From Cinnamomum chago (taxonomy: Eukaryota > Streptophyta > Magnoliopsida > Laurales > Lauraceae), in contig CP142453.1 in the NCBI GenBank assembly GCA_038049695.1, positions 131,802,001-131,866,000 of the forward strand: a stretch of DNA of 64,000 nt, given 5' to 3'. Positions 11,691 to 23,300 of this stretch are shown here, in pieces. Numbering within the stretch: the first letter of the stretch is position 1; each line of letters opens with the position of its first letter. A model generated the notes under the pieces. It did not search any database. It was not told where the DNA came from and was given only the letters and a program-made list of their open reading frames with translations. The translations under genes were made by a program, and so were the position numbers.

Positions 11691-14340
11691 TGTTACACCC
11701 CAACCAGAACCGATCTTGTTTAATGCTAATCAATTGTGTTTTAGTTAATTTAATCATACTTAGTGACTAATTAAGGTACTTTATGTAAATTATGATTTTC
11801 CCAAATTGCATCATATGCACATCATTTTGACATCATCGTGTGTATTTCGACGAGCTTGTCGATTTTCGTATTAAACTTCCTTTCATTTGATCAACCGTTG
11901 ATGAAATGGGCCATCATTTGACTCATTAGAGAAATACATAAAACCAATGGACTTCTTTGCAATTAAGACATCTTTATCCCTTTAAAACCCACTCAACCCA
12001 TTCCATTCGTTCACTGTGGCTGGGAGAGCTCTCTTCCTCTGTTTTCTTTCCTTTCCATTTCTCTTTCTCTTTTCAAATCAATTGGTGCATGTGGTTGAAA
12101 GACAAGTATTGGGAGTCTTCTTCTTCTCCATCTTCATCTTCTCCACCCTCTTCATCTTCAATTGTTGACAAGAACCCATCTCCATCAACCCCCAATTCTT
12201 TCCAAATTCGGAATTATTGTCAAGGTAAGAATTAAACCCCATCTTTCCTTGTGTTTTGAGTTGCATTAGAGTCAAATGACCCTCTCATAAGCATGTATAG
12301 ACATTAATTGGTGTTTTGGATGGGTATTGTGTCTAGGGTTGAATCATTTGGGGGATTTTAGGATTTGGATCACCAAGAGAGTAAAAGAGTGTGGAAAGCT
12401 TAAAATTGAGGCAAGTATATGCATGATATGGATTTACATTTTTGTTGATTCCTTATATGCTACTCTTCTTCTATGCTTTTAGCTCTGAATTAAATGCATG
12501 GTTTTATGGTTTAAATTTGATGAAATGAGTTGGAGAAATTGGATGTGTAAAGGAGAGCATGAAGGCTCTATTTTATACAGGTTATATGGTAGAAGAAGTG
12601 TGGGAAGAGAAGGGAAGGAAAACCCACCCCAGGATTTCCGAAATGGAAATCTAGACTGCGTGCTTGAGCACGCAGAGGTGTGCTTGAGCACGTGGAGGTG
12701 CTGGAAGACTAGAGGTGTGCTTGAGCACGTGGAGGTGCTGGAACCCTCCGTTCGAGCACATGTGGAGCAGACCTGAAACCCATTTTTAGGTTATTTTGAG
12801 CCAAATTAAGTAGAGTATGACTACCCTTAGTTCCTTTTAACCCTCCTTGATCCTTCATTAATGGATTTTGGAGCTCACCCTCACCTCCATAGGGATTTAG
12901 GAATTTTTGAGACTTTATGACCTTAAAAATGGAACCGTAAACCTTACTAATTGGTCTAATGGATATGATTAGTCTAATCCTATACCATGAATGTTACTTT
13001 AGAAACTCAATGTACTTCTCATACATAGTGACATCAATAAAAGTAGTAATACATTGAGTTTGCTAAACTTACCTTGTGTTGGACGGTGAAAGACTAAAAT
13101 AAATAGGTGAGTAATGGATAGTAAAACTCCTTAATTCCTTAAATTATTGCATTGCATATTGAGTCATATCTTCATTGGTAGATCAATCATTATAATTAAA
13201 TGAGTTATGTCATTGTCAATCTCTTTTGAGGTTTAATTATTCGAAATTCGCCATCATTCGTCAAATATTGTATATCGATTCAGTCTTGAAATTAAATGTG
13301 GATTGAGATGAGTATTTGATTTGATTTGAGATTAGCATTTGATCAGATTTGAGATTAGCACTTGATTTGATTATAGACAGTTGAAATATAAACTCACTCA
13401 AATCCACTTATAAATTTGATTTATTGATTCGATTGAGTCGGCACTACTTAGCTTCGACCCTGTGACGCCCGACGGGGCCAGCACTTGGGTTCGTATGTGA
13501 GAGACTACTGCAGTAAGTCGTCTGGAGCACCGGAACTCCAGAATCGGGTAGCCAGTTAGCCTTTGGCCGGACCGCTGGTGACATCCCAACTAGATTTGCT
13601 CTCTTTGAGAGGATGAGCTTAAAGTAGTAGCCATATTAGTATGTTTTCTTATTTATTGATTCATCAGCATAATTATTCGATCTTTGCACAATTTGCGTAG
13701 TTGATACTTATCATTGACATTCCAAAATTAAATTTACTTGTCTTAAATTCACTTTTGATAACATTATGTGATTTCTTATTTTGCCTATACTTGCCAAATC
13801 GTTGTATTTGAGATACTACTCTTGGTGTCACAGGGATTCAAGACACCAAAGGAAGTTACTTTTAGCCATTCAAATTTGAGGTTAATTGGTAAGCTCAACG
13901 GTTAGTTATGATTACCGGAGTACGAATCAGAAAAGAAATCTTGAGTTGAGATTAGGAATTTCAATTGCACTTAGTTTAAGGTCATACATATAATTAGTTT
14001 ATTTTGCATTGAATTAGGAATATATTCCTTGGAGATAAGCATCTAGTAGTTGTTCCTTAAAGTTGTATTATGCATTTAAAATATTTAAGTCAGTAGTTTT
14101 GTTAAAGAGAAATTGCAATATAATTGGACTGATCATGGCTTTAAATTTTGATATTGTACATGTTTCCGCAGATAAATGTGCAGTGACAGGTATCAGTGAG
14201 TAATCCTCACACGTAAGATGTGGAATTTTCTCCTTCGTGAATTCGGATTTGGTCCGGAACAGATGCGAGTTCACGGGAGTACGTGTGTCACACCTTGGGA
14301 ACCACCCTAAACAAGGGATTCTCGGGTCCGGGATGTGACA
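11691..14340 (+). repeat. LTR copy 3 (complete, end of the array)
   Basis: The 2650-bp LTR ends in TGTGACA at 14340. The sequence after it is not a primer site, so this is the outer 3' LTR. The next bases (ATATT…) should carry one half of the target-site duplication. Confidence 0.92.
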
Positions 14341-14701
14341 ATATTTTTGTCTCCAGTATTGATATTTTTGTCTTCCTGAGTTCCTGTGTTTATCATTTCA
14401 TGATTCTTTAAATTTTGAAAGTGTCATTTAGCAATATATCATTATTTGTCTGACCATGAAACCTGTGCATGGACGTGCGTGAGAGCTCTTCTTGGGTTAG
14501 CATTGTAGGTTTTAACTCTGTGGATAAGGGTCCTCTAGGGGTCAGCCTCTGGAGATTGCCTGAAGCCATCACCAAACAAAGAAAGTTTCAAATTTGCTAA
14601 GAGAGCAATCGATTACATATTCATCGACATTCTGAAGTGCCCCAGGTTACAGAATACAATAACTTTGACTTGCTTTGGCTGCAAGCCTGCAAAGCATATA
14701 A
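14341..14701. other. Flank between gypsy array and SRO fragment
   Basis: About 360 bp without a recognisable gene. It may be intron or upstream DNA of the SRO-like fragment that follows. I see no CACTA left terminus here, so the left end of the transposon whose right end is at 17864 is either upstream of the window or destroyed. Confidence 0.4.
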
Positions 14702-15285
14702 TTTCCACTACCTTTTACAAATGTTTCTGAAAATGATATAAACAATGTCTTGACTAATCAGGATTCCTACCAGTTTACCTTTAATAACTTGAAACTTGTC
14801 ATTCAGATTGGTGGTACCGGTAATTCAGAACCGGAGGAACATGTGGTGATTTCGAATGCTCGGTTAGTGGAGAATAAAGAAGCTATTGCAGAAAATGTGA
14901 CCGTGATTCCTAGTGTTCTTAGATTTGATGGTTTGGGCGAAAAATTGGTGCAACTGAAAAGAAACGATGAAATCTACGATAAAGTACAACAAAGTTTTTT
15001 AACAGGTTTTGGTGCGTCTGTTACACCTGATAGTGTATTGTATATTCACCGTTTTGTTGCAACGGATGGTGCTGCACGTACACGCCTGCTGGAATTTGAG
15101 GAGCAGATGGAGATCATGAATATGCGCCGAGGAGATGCTAATTTATCGTGGGGATGGCTCGGAACATCGAAGGAGGGTGTGGTTGGAATTTTACGTAATG
15201 GGTTTGGGAGGAGTGGGGGGCCATCCGTGGGAATGGCATATGGCGCTGGCGTTTATATTGCATCGGAACATTCCAGTCATGTCAG
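14702..15285 (+). pseudogene. SRO (similar to RCD-one) PARP-like domain, exon fragment
   Basis: SRO proteins are plant-specific regulators of stress responses with a PARP-like domain and a C-terminal RST domain that binds transcription factors. One open frame runs from after a TAA at 14699 to a splice donor (CAG/GTTGAT) at 15285. It reads an acidic N-terminal part, then a PARP-like core with the landmarks AWLGTSKEGV-like (here GWLGTSKEGV), LRNGFG, and YGAGVYIASEHSS. This resembles the short SRO2-SRO5 type rather than RCD1, since no WWE domain is seen. No continuing PARP exon and no RST domain occur downstream; transposase sequence follows instead. No ATG with good context opens the frame. I infer a captured or orphaned fragment. 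The family call is fairly firm, function unlikely. Confidence 0.7.
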
Positions 15286-15964
15286 GTTGATTTTTGTTCT
15301 GTTCTGTTATATTTTCTGTATTCTTTCTTTTCTTAGATATATTTTACTTTTTTATTTTACTGTTTTTGTTATGAGGTAAAATGCACTTGTATTATGTTCT
15401 GGATTTCCAGCTTTTGTAAGGTGTGGCTCACCTTCCAGCTGTTGACATTGTTTTCCTGGTGGGCCCCACACCCTCTCTTTTTGCTGTCTGTTGCAGTTCA
15501 CTTCAAATCTGGGGCTTTATTTGGTGATTTGGGGTCTTTTTCTTTATGGGTTTGTCTGCTTTTTTGCTTTGGGAACTGAGGGTTTTGTTTTTATTGGTAT
15601 GTATGGTCGTTTACTGACTCGATATCCTGTTTTTTGTTTAATTGAATCATCTTTTGGTGATATTTCAACCCCCCATGTGTTTGTTTGTTTTCCCCTTTTG
15701 ATTTCATGATGTTTCAAATGAGTGGGTTTATTGGTCCTTGAATTTGATACTGTGACCTGATTGCGTGATGATTATATCATGGTTTAAGGAGTAGGAGTGG
15801 TAAAAATCTCATTTCCGGGTAACCATATAGCTAGAAAAGAGAGATATGGGGGATAGTTACATGATGTAGATAAGTGGCTCCCCGTATCATTACAATTAAT
15901 TTAATAAGTATTGATTTATTAACTTCTTTTTTTATTATTTAATATTGTGTTTGAATTTATACAG
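15286..15964 (+). other. Intron-like AT/T-rich stretch after SRO exon
   Basis: It begins with a good donor and ends with TTATACAG before the transposase exon. It is T-rich, as plant introns are. The small open frames in it show no recognisable domain. Confidence 0.4.
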
Positions 15965-16404
15965 CCTGATGCTCCAATCGGTAGGATGGAATTGTGGCAT
16001 AATACACACTATAGTCAAGAGGAAGGTTGGTCTACTCGAGTTGCTCTATGTAAGGACACTTTTTTTTTAAAGTTTCATCTAATTACTTATTTCTTTTGTT
16101 CTTTAATTTTTCTATACATGTCTAAATATTTGTCTGAATTTTTTTTCTTTCGTAGGAGAAAATTATTACACTCCAGTGGCAGTCCACAGAAGAGGATTCT
16201 CCCCCATTGATAGGGCATGGCGTCATGACCCCTCCATCCTCTTCAACAGGCCTTCACAATAATCAGCGGGTGGAAGAGCTTACTAAGAGGGCCACTGTAG
16301 CTGAAAGACAAGCTCAAGAGTTGGTTGAACAGTTGCAGCGGATGGAGGCTCAGATGGCTGGTCAAAAACAACAAATGGAGGCTCAGATGGATAATAGGCT
16401 ATGA
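15965..16404 (+). pseudogene. Ptta/En/Spm-type plant transposase, C-terminal remnant
   Basis: Two exon-like pieces are visible. The first (15965-16049) follows an acceptor and reads …GRMELWHNTHYSQEEGW, the 'THT-kk-G-W' type of motif of the plant transposase family (Pfam Transposase_24/Ptta). The second (16156-16404) reads EKIITLQWQSTEEDSPPL, matching the family's 'EKMxELQ-Q' segment, then a Gln/Glu/Met-rich coiled coil (QELVEQLQRMEAQM, repeated) typical of the C-terminus. The splice phases do not join the two in frame and a TGA ends the second at 16404, while another frame continues to a donor near 16437. It is therefore broken. It lies upstream of a CACTA right terminus at 17864, in the right orientation to belong to that element. 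Confidence 0.65.
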
Positions 16405-16834
16405 TGCAATCTATAATGGCGCAAACGATGGGCACTCCTCCATGGTAAGACATTTATTCATTGCTTCTATACATCATCAGGTGCATGTTCAGTTCAAATA
16501 GAAGGCAAATAAAAATGAATAAAATTTCATCTTAAATTATGAGATATTTAGGTGCTTCATTTTCTTAGTTGTAGTTACCATGTTGAATCTCTCTTCATAA
16601 ATGTCACATACCCAAAAGGCATATACAGTGAAGAGATGTTTAAAATGAGAAATAAGTAGCCATATCATCAAGTCAATTTTTTCCATGCCCCATATACATC
16701 AAGGGCCATGATTTGAATGATATGGATTGATGTACATGTGGTGACTTTGTGCATAGGCTACAATCAACATGAACAAATACGATTTCAACCTAAGATCTCA
16801 AATTTCAGTTTTAACATCTATCTTGTGTTATAGA
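16405..16834. other. Intron-like region of CACTA remnant
   Basis: AT-rich, no coding signal. Begins near a GTAAGAC donor and ends before an acceptor (TTATTACAG) at about 16866. Confidence 0.35.
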
Positions 16835-17349
16835 TTTTAACATCTATCTTGTTTTATTTATTACAGATCGAAATGGGAGATGAAGAGAAAATAAGAACAA
16901 GCAACATTTTTTGGACCGGTTTGGATGGCGTAGATCAATTTGAGGACATTATATTTTATCATGGAAATTGTTCGTTGTCTCTCCGTTATACATATCGAAG
17001 ACCGCCTTTCAGTTATTGTTTCTATGTTATATTGAGACCAACTATTATATAGATTTATGTTTAACAGAATTTTATCAATATCATTCAGTAAGAATTTGTG
17101 ATGAGGACAACTGATTCGTTGCACTCAAATTCAATGAATTAATTTAGTTTATGTTTTTACATCGATGGAGTGTTATTTTCATTCCTGAATTGCAACTTAG
17201 AGATATATGATTGTGATGACCTAATGGTGACTTTGCATTAAAGATTTGTGAATGGATGACTTGTGAATGGATGATGAGATTATATTTGTATTGATTGGGT
17301 ATAAAATCAGGAAAAATATATCTATTTTAAAAATATTAAAAAATATTTT

Positions 17350-17864
17350 TTTTGAGAAATTATTAGTTGCGGCGCTTTTATTGCGTTGCAAATAATCAAA
17401 TATAACAAGATAAATATTATTTACCACACCACATAAGCGTCGCAAAAAAAAATTATTTGCAACTTTATATGAGCGTCGCCTTTAATAATTTATTAACGAC
17501 CTTTTAGAATCGTCGCAAATATAAATTATTGGTGACACAATTTTACCGTTGCAAATAAATCATTATTTGCGACGTTTATAATATGTCGCAAATATAAATT
17601 ATTGGTGACGCAATTTTACCGTTGCAAATAAATCATTATTTGCGACGTTTATAATACGTCGCAATTGCTACGTAATTATCAACGCTTTAAAACCGTCGCA
17701 AATACTCTCTCCAATTGCCACGCTGCAGTCTTTAGCGTAGCTAATCTTTCTGTGACCTCATTATTTGCGACCCCTTTGCGACGCTTAGTTTTAGTAATTG
17801 CGACGCTTTTTATATTATTTGCGACGCTTTTTTGGCATCGCAAAAAGGCAAAATTGTTGTAGTC
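17350..17864 (+). mobile_element. CACTA element right end with GCGACG subterminal repeats
   Basis: Many short repeats of the type TTTGCGACG/CGTCGCAAA in both orientations lead to AAATTGTTGTAGTC at 17851-17864. The reverse complement (GACTACAACAATTT) matches the left terminus CACTACAACAAAT found at 24986 except for the first base. Dense subterminal repeats plus a CACTAC-type TIR are diagnostic of plant En/Spm (CACTA) elements. The partner left end is not in the window. Confidence 0.7.
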
Positions 17865-18146
17865 TTTGATTGTAAGGCTTGAAGAGAACTACTATTGATG
17901 TTTGTTTGAGGTTTGATTTGATTTGGAATAAAGTCGTTTCTCTAATGTTATCAAATTTTGTTCGCGCAAGAAGCCTAACCCTTCACCGATGTCTTTAGGA
18001 TTCTTTGTGTCAGGCACCACTCAGCTATTAACGTTCAACACAGTTGGGGCACCATCTGTGAGAGGACTGATACTATCATCAGGTTGTTTGTTCCTCGAAG
18101 CAAGATAGAGCCAGAGCTCACGGAGCCCGAGCTACTTGAGCTAAGG
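17865..18146 (+). repeat. Ty3/gypsy LTR fragment (copy 1)
   Basis: This 282-bp flank matches 33667-33950, which continues to an LTR-like end (…GGGGCGTGACA at 34662). It is cut at 18147 by a CACTA left end. No open frame of note. Confidence 0.45.
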
Positions 18147-18790
18147 TACTACAACAAATCGGATTTTCAGCGACGAAAATATTTGTAACGCAACCCAAAG
18201 CGTCGCAAAAAATAAATTTTTTGCAACATAAAATTAGACCCGTTGCAACAAGTTAAGTATTTGCGACACACGACTCCTTGTGTCGCAAATAGATACTTTC
18301 AGCAATGAATATAGTGCGTCGCAAATAAATGCGTCAAAAAATCATTGGCGCCAAATGGCGGTAAAATTATTCGCGACGCTAGATAGTCATTTGCGACATA
18401 GTCATCTGTCGTAAATAAGTGTCTCTATTTGCGACGTAATCCCCGCGTCGCAAATAATTCTTAGTCTGAGCTATGTCATAGAAAAGTTAAAGTTTTTTAC
18501 AACAGTTTCCTTTTTGCATCACACATAATATCTTATTCGTGACGCTGATGTCTTTGCGTCGCAGATAATCATTATTAGCGACCTCCATCATATGGTGTCA
18601 TAAAAAATTTAAACTAAAAAAATAACTATTTATTTGGGACGCAATTTATACGTCACAAATAATATTTAGTTGTGACAGTATACCTGCTACGTCGCAGATA
18701 ATGAGTTTTTTTTGCAACGTGGATTTAAATGCGTCGTAGATAATAGTTTTATTAGGCGACATTATTTTATAGTGTTACAAAAAAAAAAGT
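18147..18790 (+). mobile_element. CACTA element A left end
   Basis: It begins TACTACAACAAATCGG, one base from the CACTACAACAAATCGG end at 24986, and continues with about 640 bp of GCGTCGCAAA / TTTGCGACG subterminal repeats collinear with 24986-25654. Element A carries the TSO1-like fragment next to it. I cannot pair it with a right end: none lies between here and 24986. Confidence 0.75.
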
Positions 18791-20328
18791 ATTTTATAGG
18801 GTAAAAGGTGTTTTTTTTTTTTTGGTTAAAAGTTATTTATTGCTGCGGCCATTAGTGACCCCCGCTAGAAGTTATACATAACTTCTTATTCGCTTTACCT
18901 TATATCCCTCTCTTTCCTTTCAAATGAAAGCCCTAGCCCTACTGAAGAAAGTCTCACGCCCTCTCCTCTGCCTCAGATCCCACAGCAGCCCTCTTCTCCG
19001 GCAGCGATTCGGAACCGGATCTCTCCTTCTTGTTTGTTTGTGGTGGTGGGATCCCAATCGAAATCAACCCAGTCTTATCTCTCTCCCGATCTCTGCTTCT
19101 TCAACATTGCAAGCAGCTTCGTCTTCTCCGGCACCGACGAATCAGAAACCGATAGCACTCTCTTCTTGGCCTTTCATTAGAGGCAAACCTGATCGCTTCT
19201 CCGTTTCTCTGTTTCAAGAAACCAGAGACCGTGCTGCTTTTCCGATCTTGTCCGCGTCTTCTCTGGCAACCTAATCCTTTTCTTTGGTTTAGTCTGCAAC
19301 CCGAAACCCTGCTCCTTTCTTTGGCTCCCGGCAACAAAACGAACAACAAGGAGGAAGCTAATCCCAGGCCTAACTAAGTGTGAATCACAGGCCTAACGAA
19401 GCCCCTCTGCAGGTGAATCTATTATTGCCTTTTGATTGGAATCTGCTACTTTTGCTTTGATTTTTGTTGTTTCTATTTAGGTTTTGATGATGACAGATGT
19501 TTGAGTTCATAGTTATTCTTAATTGATTTGGGGCCTTTTGTTGATTGGAATCTCCAACCCTAGCTTTCATTTCTATTTCTGATTTTTCTCTCAAATTCTT
19601 GTTTTGATATGCTTCGTCTTATTATGATTTTCATCGAAGTTAATTTTTGGATTCTTCCTCTAGATTCCATCTTTTGGCTCTGAGAGAAGATCTCATGGTC
19701 TTCTTGGAAGTTAATGTTTTTGTGCGAATTGATCTCTCTCTCTCTCTCTCTGTTGGATATTCCCTTTTTTTTCTTCAGTGAGATTTTTGTTCAGATTTTT
19801 CTGTTCTGTATTTGGACTGTTTTTTCTTTACCCCTGTTTGGCTTATTTCTCTTAAGGTGTTTTAATCTAAAAGTGTGATTTTTTTTTCTAAATGTTTTGA
19901 AAGGAAAGTTGGGTTTTTTAGATGGTTTTGTGGGAATTTTGTCTTGCTAATTAATGCAATTGCATCTTTTTTATTCAGTTGATGAGATTTTCTGCATATC
20001 TTGAGGTAGTAAGTAACATAGCATTTGTTTTCATGTTTTGAGTTGAGTGTTTGTTTTCAATTATTTCTCATGCCTTTGTCCAAACTTTGTTATTTTTTCA
20101 TTCAAGTGGATTATTATTTATTATTTTTTGTGGTCAGTTTGGTGATTTCTTATATTTCAACCATCTGGATTCCATGGGCATTACTTTTAATGCTTCAGTC
20201 CTTTTGATTTGATAGTATAGTGTTGAAGACTATTGGCGTTTTAATAAAATTATGTTGAAGTTTTTTCTTTTTGCTTTTGTTTATCAGTCATGACCAACTC
20301 TATATGACGGGCTTTCTTTCTGTTTCAG
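18791..20328 (+). other. Leader-like region between CACTA end and TSO1 exon
   Basis: A C/T-rich stretch (18890-19290) looks like a plant 5' leader, followed by a long T-rich, intron-like stretch with a (CT)n run near 19732-19750. The start (GCGGCCATTAGTGACCCCCGC, about 18844) resembles 26444-26465 in element B, so the leader may belong to the transposon. The first exon expected for a TSO1-like gene is not recognisable. A small open frame at 18924-19274 has no known domain. Confidence 0.4.
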
Positions 20329-23300
20329 GACTCTCCTGTCTTCAATTACATCAATAATCTATCTCCTATTAAACCTGTCAAATCTTTGCATAGTGCACAA
20401 ACCTTTCACTAGCTCAATTTTGCATCCATCCCTTCCGTGTTTACTTCGCCACATATCAGTTCCCAGAAGGAGTCAAGATTCCTTGGCAGGTAATCATCAT
20501 GTCATGAATCATGATGTATTATTGAAATCATGCTCCATCTCAATATGTACCATGAAAATAATTGTTTTGTGATGAACTGTTCTGTTTTTTAGGCATCATT
20601 TCTCGGATTTCTCAAAACTTGAAATTTCTTCCGACGATGGGGATGGAGGCAAAATGTCCACTAGCTTTTCAGGCAGTGTCAAATTGTCTGATTGCGGCTC
20701 AGCTAGTGAGCAGGAAAAATGTGACATTGGTGTTTCTGTAGAAGAGTTCAATGTTGAGCGATCTAATGGGCGTTCAAAGCTATCTGTTAAGCTGCCTCAA
20801 GCACTGCAGTATGTTGGTTCACTTGATTATGGTAACCCCGACAATGATACATCATGCTGTGCTATTAAAATGGAAATGGATGGAGGAGCATCACTTGATA
20901 AACTTCCCCAAGAGAATCCCAAAGAAGGGACATGTTCAGTGGAAACACAAGGGCAATATCAGCTTGAGCAGACTAAGGAAGATGGGGTCGTGCTATGATT
21001 GGGAGAAGCTCATTTCTGATGCTGCCCCTGATGTCTTAATTTTCAATTCATCCACTGATTCTGTAACATGCACAGAAGAAGATAACAACATGGTGGACTT
21101 TGATGCTACTTCTTTTGCTCTTGTTTCACACCCTCCACAAGACGAAGTTGATGGTTTACACAATGCACAGCCTGTTAGTTCTCTGCACCACCACGACCAG
21201 CAGCAGCAACAGCAACAAAATCCAATAAACGAGCTTGAAGAAGTTGAGGATGGTGAGCAGAAAGAAACAGATCACACCCCACAGCTACTTCCAAGCGTTT
21301 ATCAGAATGAGCAAGACACCGGTGATCTATGTGAGAAAATGGATGACAAAGTTGGAGATTGCATTTCACTTGGTAAAAAGGTGCAAATGTTTCTAAGTTT
21401 GTCAGGACTATCTTACACACTTAACTTCACTGTGCTTTTTTTTTTTTTTTTTATATTAACTCTTGTCTATTGTTACTTTGTTAAGAAAGGGAAAGAATGT
21501 CCAAACCAGATAGAATAGAGAGGGATTGTTATATTTTTTTATCGGTAACGGTAAATTTATTGAATAAGAAATGAAGTACAACTAAAAAGACATGAGAAGT
21601 CAGTATAAGAGCTGAATACTGACTCTCTTTATGAAGGACATCCATTCAAACGAAATCAAAGGCCTAGAAACAAACAACAACATAGGACCAATGTGCATAA
21701 AATTACTAAAAACCCTGCTTAATGTGTTATCTCTTTTGCTTCCCTTAGGCTATGCTTCTGTAATGTTGAGGATCCCTTGACGATATGGAAAATGCTCCAA
21801 TTTTCACATGTGCAAAATTTTTACAGTCTCTTGCAGTGCTTTTCCAGGATAATTTTGAACTTTTTTTATATTCTTCCAAGGACATACATGGGTACGTATC
21901 TCATTGATAACAAAGTGCAGCTTCTGAGGGCTTTGACGTCTATTGGTAACCAAGCCAATAGCATAAGAGGAATCACTCCAATTGAATGCTTTGAAAATGA
22001 GTGATTGAAGATCCTTAGAGCTTTATTAGTTGCTCAACCTCAGCTTCATTGTAATATTTTACTCCGATTGGCCCAAAAAAGTGACAAGCTAAATTACTTG
22101 AGGGATTATTCATACCCAGAAGATTCATAAAATTACACAGGCTAATTATGACAACAATATATTTTTTTTCCTGCCAGTTCACTGGTAGCTCAATGGTAGG
22201 CATCTCCCTCGCCACAGTAATAACTAGGGACCAATCCCTGGTTGTGTCCGGTGAGAGACTTGGGTAGGGTGTGTATGTACCCAAAGGTGAAAAAAAAGAA
22301 GAAGAAGTAATAGCAATAATTTATTTTCGATTGGTAACTGACTTGAACCTACATGCTACAACCCCAGCGTTGCAATAATTAACATCTTCCACCTTGCCAC
22401 AGCTCTAGTTAGGGATAAAGAATCAATGCTATTATTTATGATATATGACCATCTCTGAATATCCCCAGCCGCGCTATGGAAAAGTCCTTCATAGTGATAT
22501 CCACCTTAATTGGTCCCCATGACCTCTAATTTCTTTAAATCAGTCTCCTTCTGAACTGTTTCTTAATGTATCTCTAAACTATTCTTGTTTTTCTTACCAA
22601 AAAAAAAAAAAACCTATTCTTGTTTCCTCACCTACAAATTCCTTGCATGCAAATTATCCAAGGATTTGTATTATCTTTCCTTTACTGCAAAAAAAGGGCT
22701 ACTACTGCACTCTTCATGTTTGGCAGACGACAATCCAAGCTCTAAGAACCCAATCAACACAACTTTAAGGGAAAAACACACTCCAGCGTCCACATTTCCC
22801 ACTTATCTTTGCTCATGAAACAGTTGCTGTGATAATTGTCTTGTCAATCCTGAAGATGTTGTAGTGCTTTAATTTTGTTGCAACAGTAGATTGACAGGTA
22901 GGCGTTATTGCCCTTGCAAACCAAAGGCTGAAACATGGTTCTGCCTGATAAACTGCCACTCATAGACCATTTCCAAAGCTCATCCTGTTCCTATCCCTTG
23001 ATGGACTGTGGCGTTTTGTCCATATCCTCTATGGACCTATTTATGTACCTTTCGTAGATACTAAAACTTGCACATTTGTTTTCTTTTAACTCATTTTAAT
23101 CTCTTGAAAAAAACTATGAATTGCTATTTAGCTTATGTGAATTACTTGGTTCTAGATAAAGTGTTGTATCTTCTCTGTATATAGGTCGACACTCCACAGC
23201 AGCGTGGCATGCGTAGGCGTTGTTTAGTTTTTGATGTAGGAGCTCATAAAAAGATTGCAGTGGATGATTCAAAAAGCGATTCCTTAAATTCCATGCAGTC

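Larger units (their letters stand above)
1..14340 (+). mobile_element. Tandem Ty3/gypsy-type array: LTR-internal-LTR-internal-LTR
   Basis: Sequence repeats with an exact 6294-bp period: position 1 matches 6295 and 12589. Boundaries are set by TG...CA LTR ends, a primer site matching the 3' end of plant initiator Met-tRNA, and a polypurine tract before each downstream LTR. The structure is three LTRs sharing two internal regions, so neighbouring elements share an LTR rather than each having two. This is the classic product of unequal recombination between LTRs, though an assembly duplication is also possible. The left boundary and its target-site duplication lie outside the window; the right boundary is 14340. 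Confidence 0.9.
16835..18146. repeat. Duplicated segment, copy 1 (CACTA right end plus gypsy-LTR flank)
   Basis: This segment is highly similar to 32725-33955 and in the same orientation. Both start at the 'TTAACATCTATCTTG…ATTACAG' stretch, run through the subterminal repeats and the right terminus, and continue through about 280 bp of the same non-CACTA flank. Copy 1 has one extra subterminal repeat of about 80 bp (two near-identical units at 17522-17668). Because the flank is shared, at least one copy arose by segmental duplication, not by transposition alone. Confidence 0.85.

Noticed and set aside
17350..17864. Regular short repeats that might suggest a CRISPR-like array
   Set aside because: Repeats are in both orientations with no unique equal-length spacers; they are CACTA subterminal repeats in a plant genome.
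18924..19274. 116-codon open frame behind CACTA end A
   Set aside because: Looks like a C/T-rich leader; no recognisable domain and no continuation.
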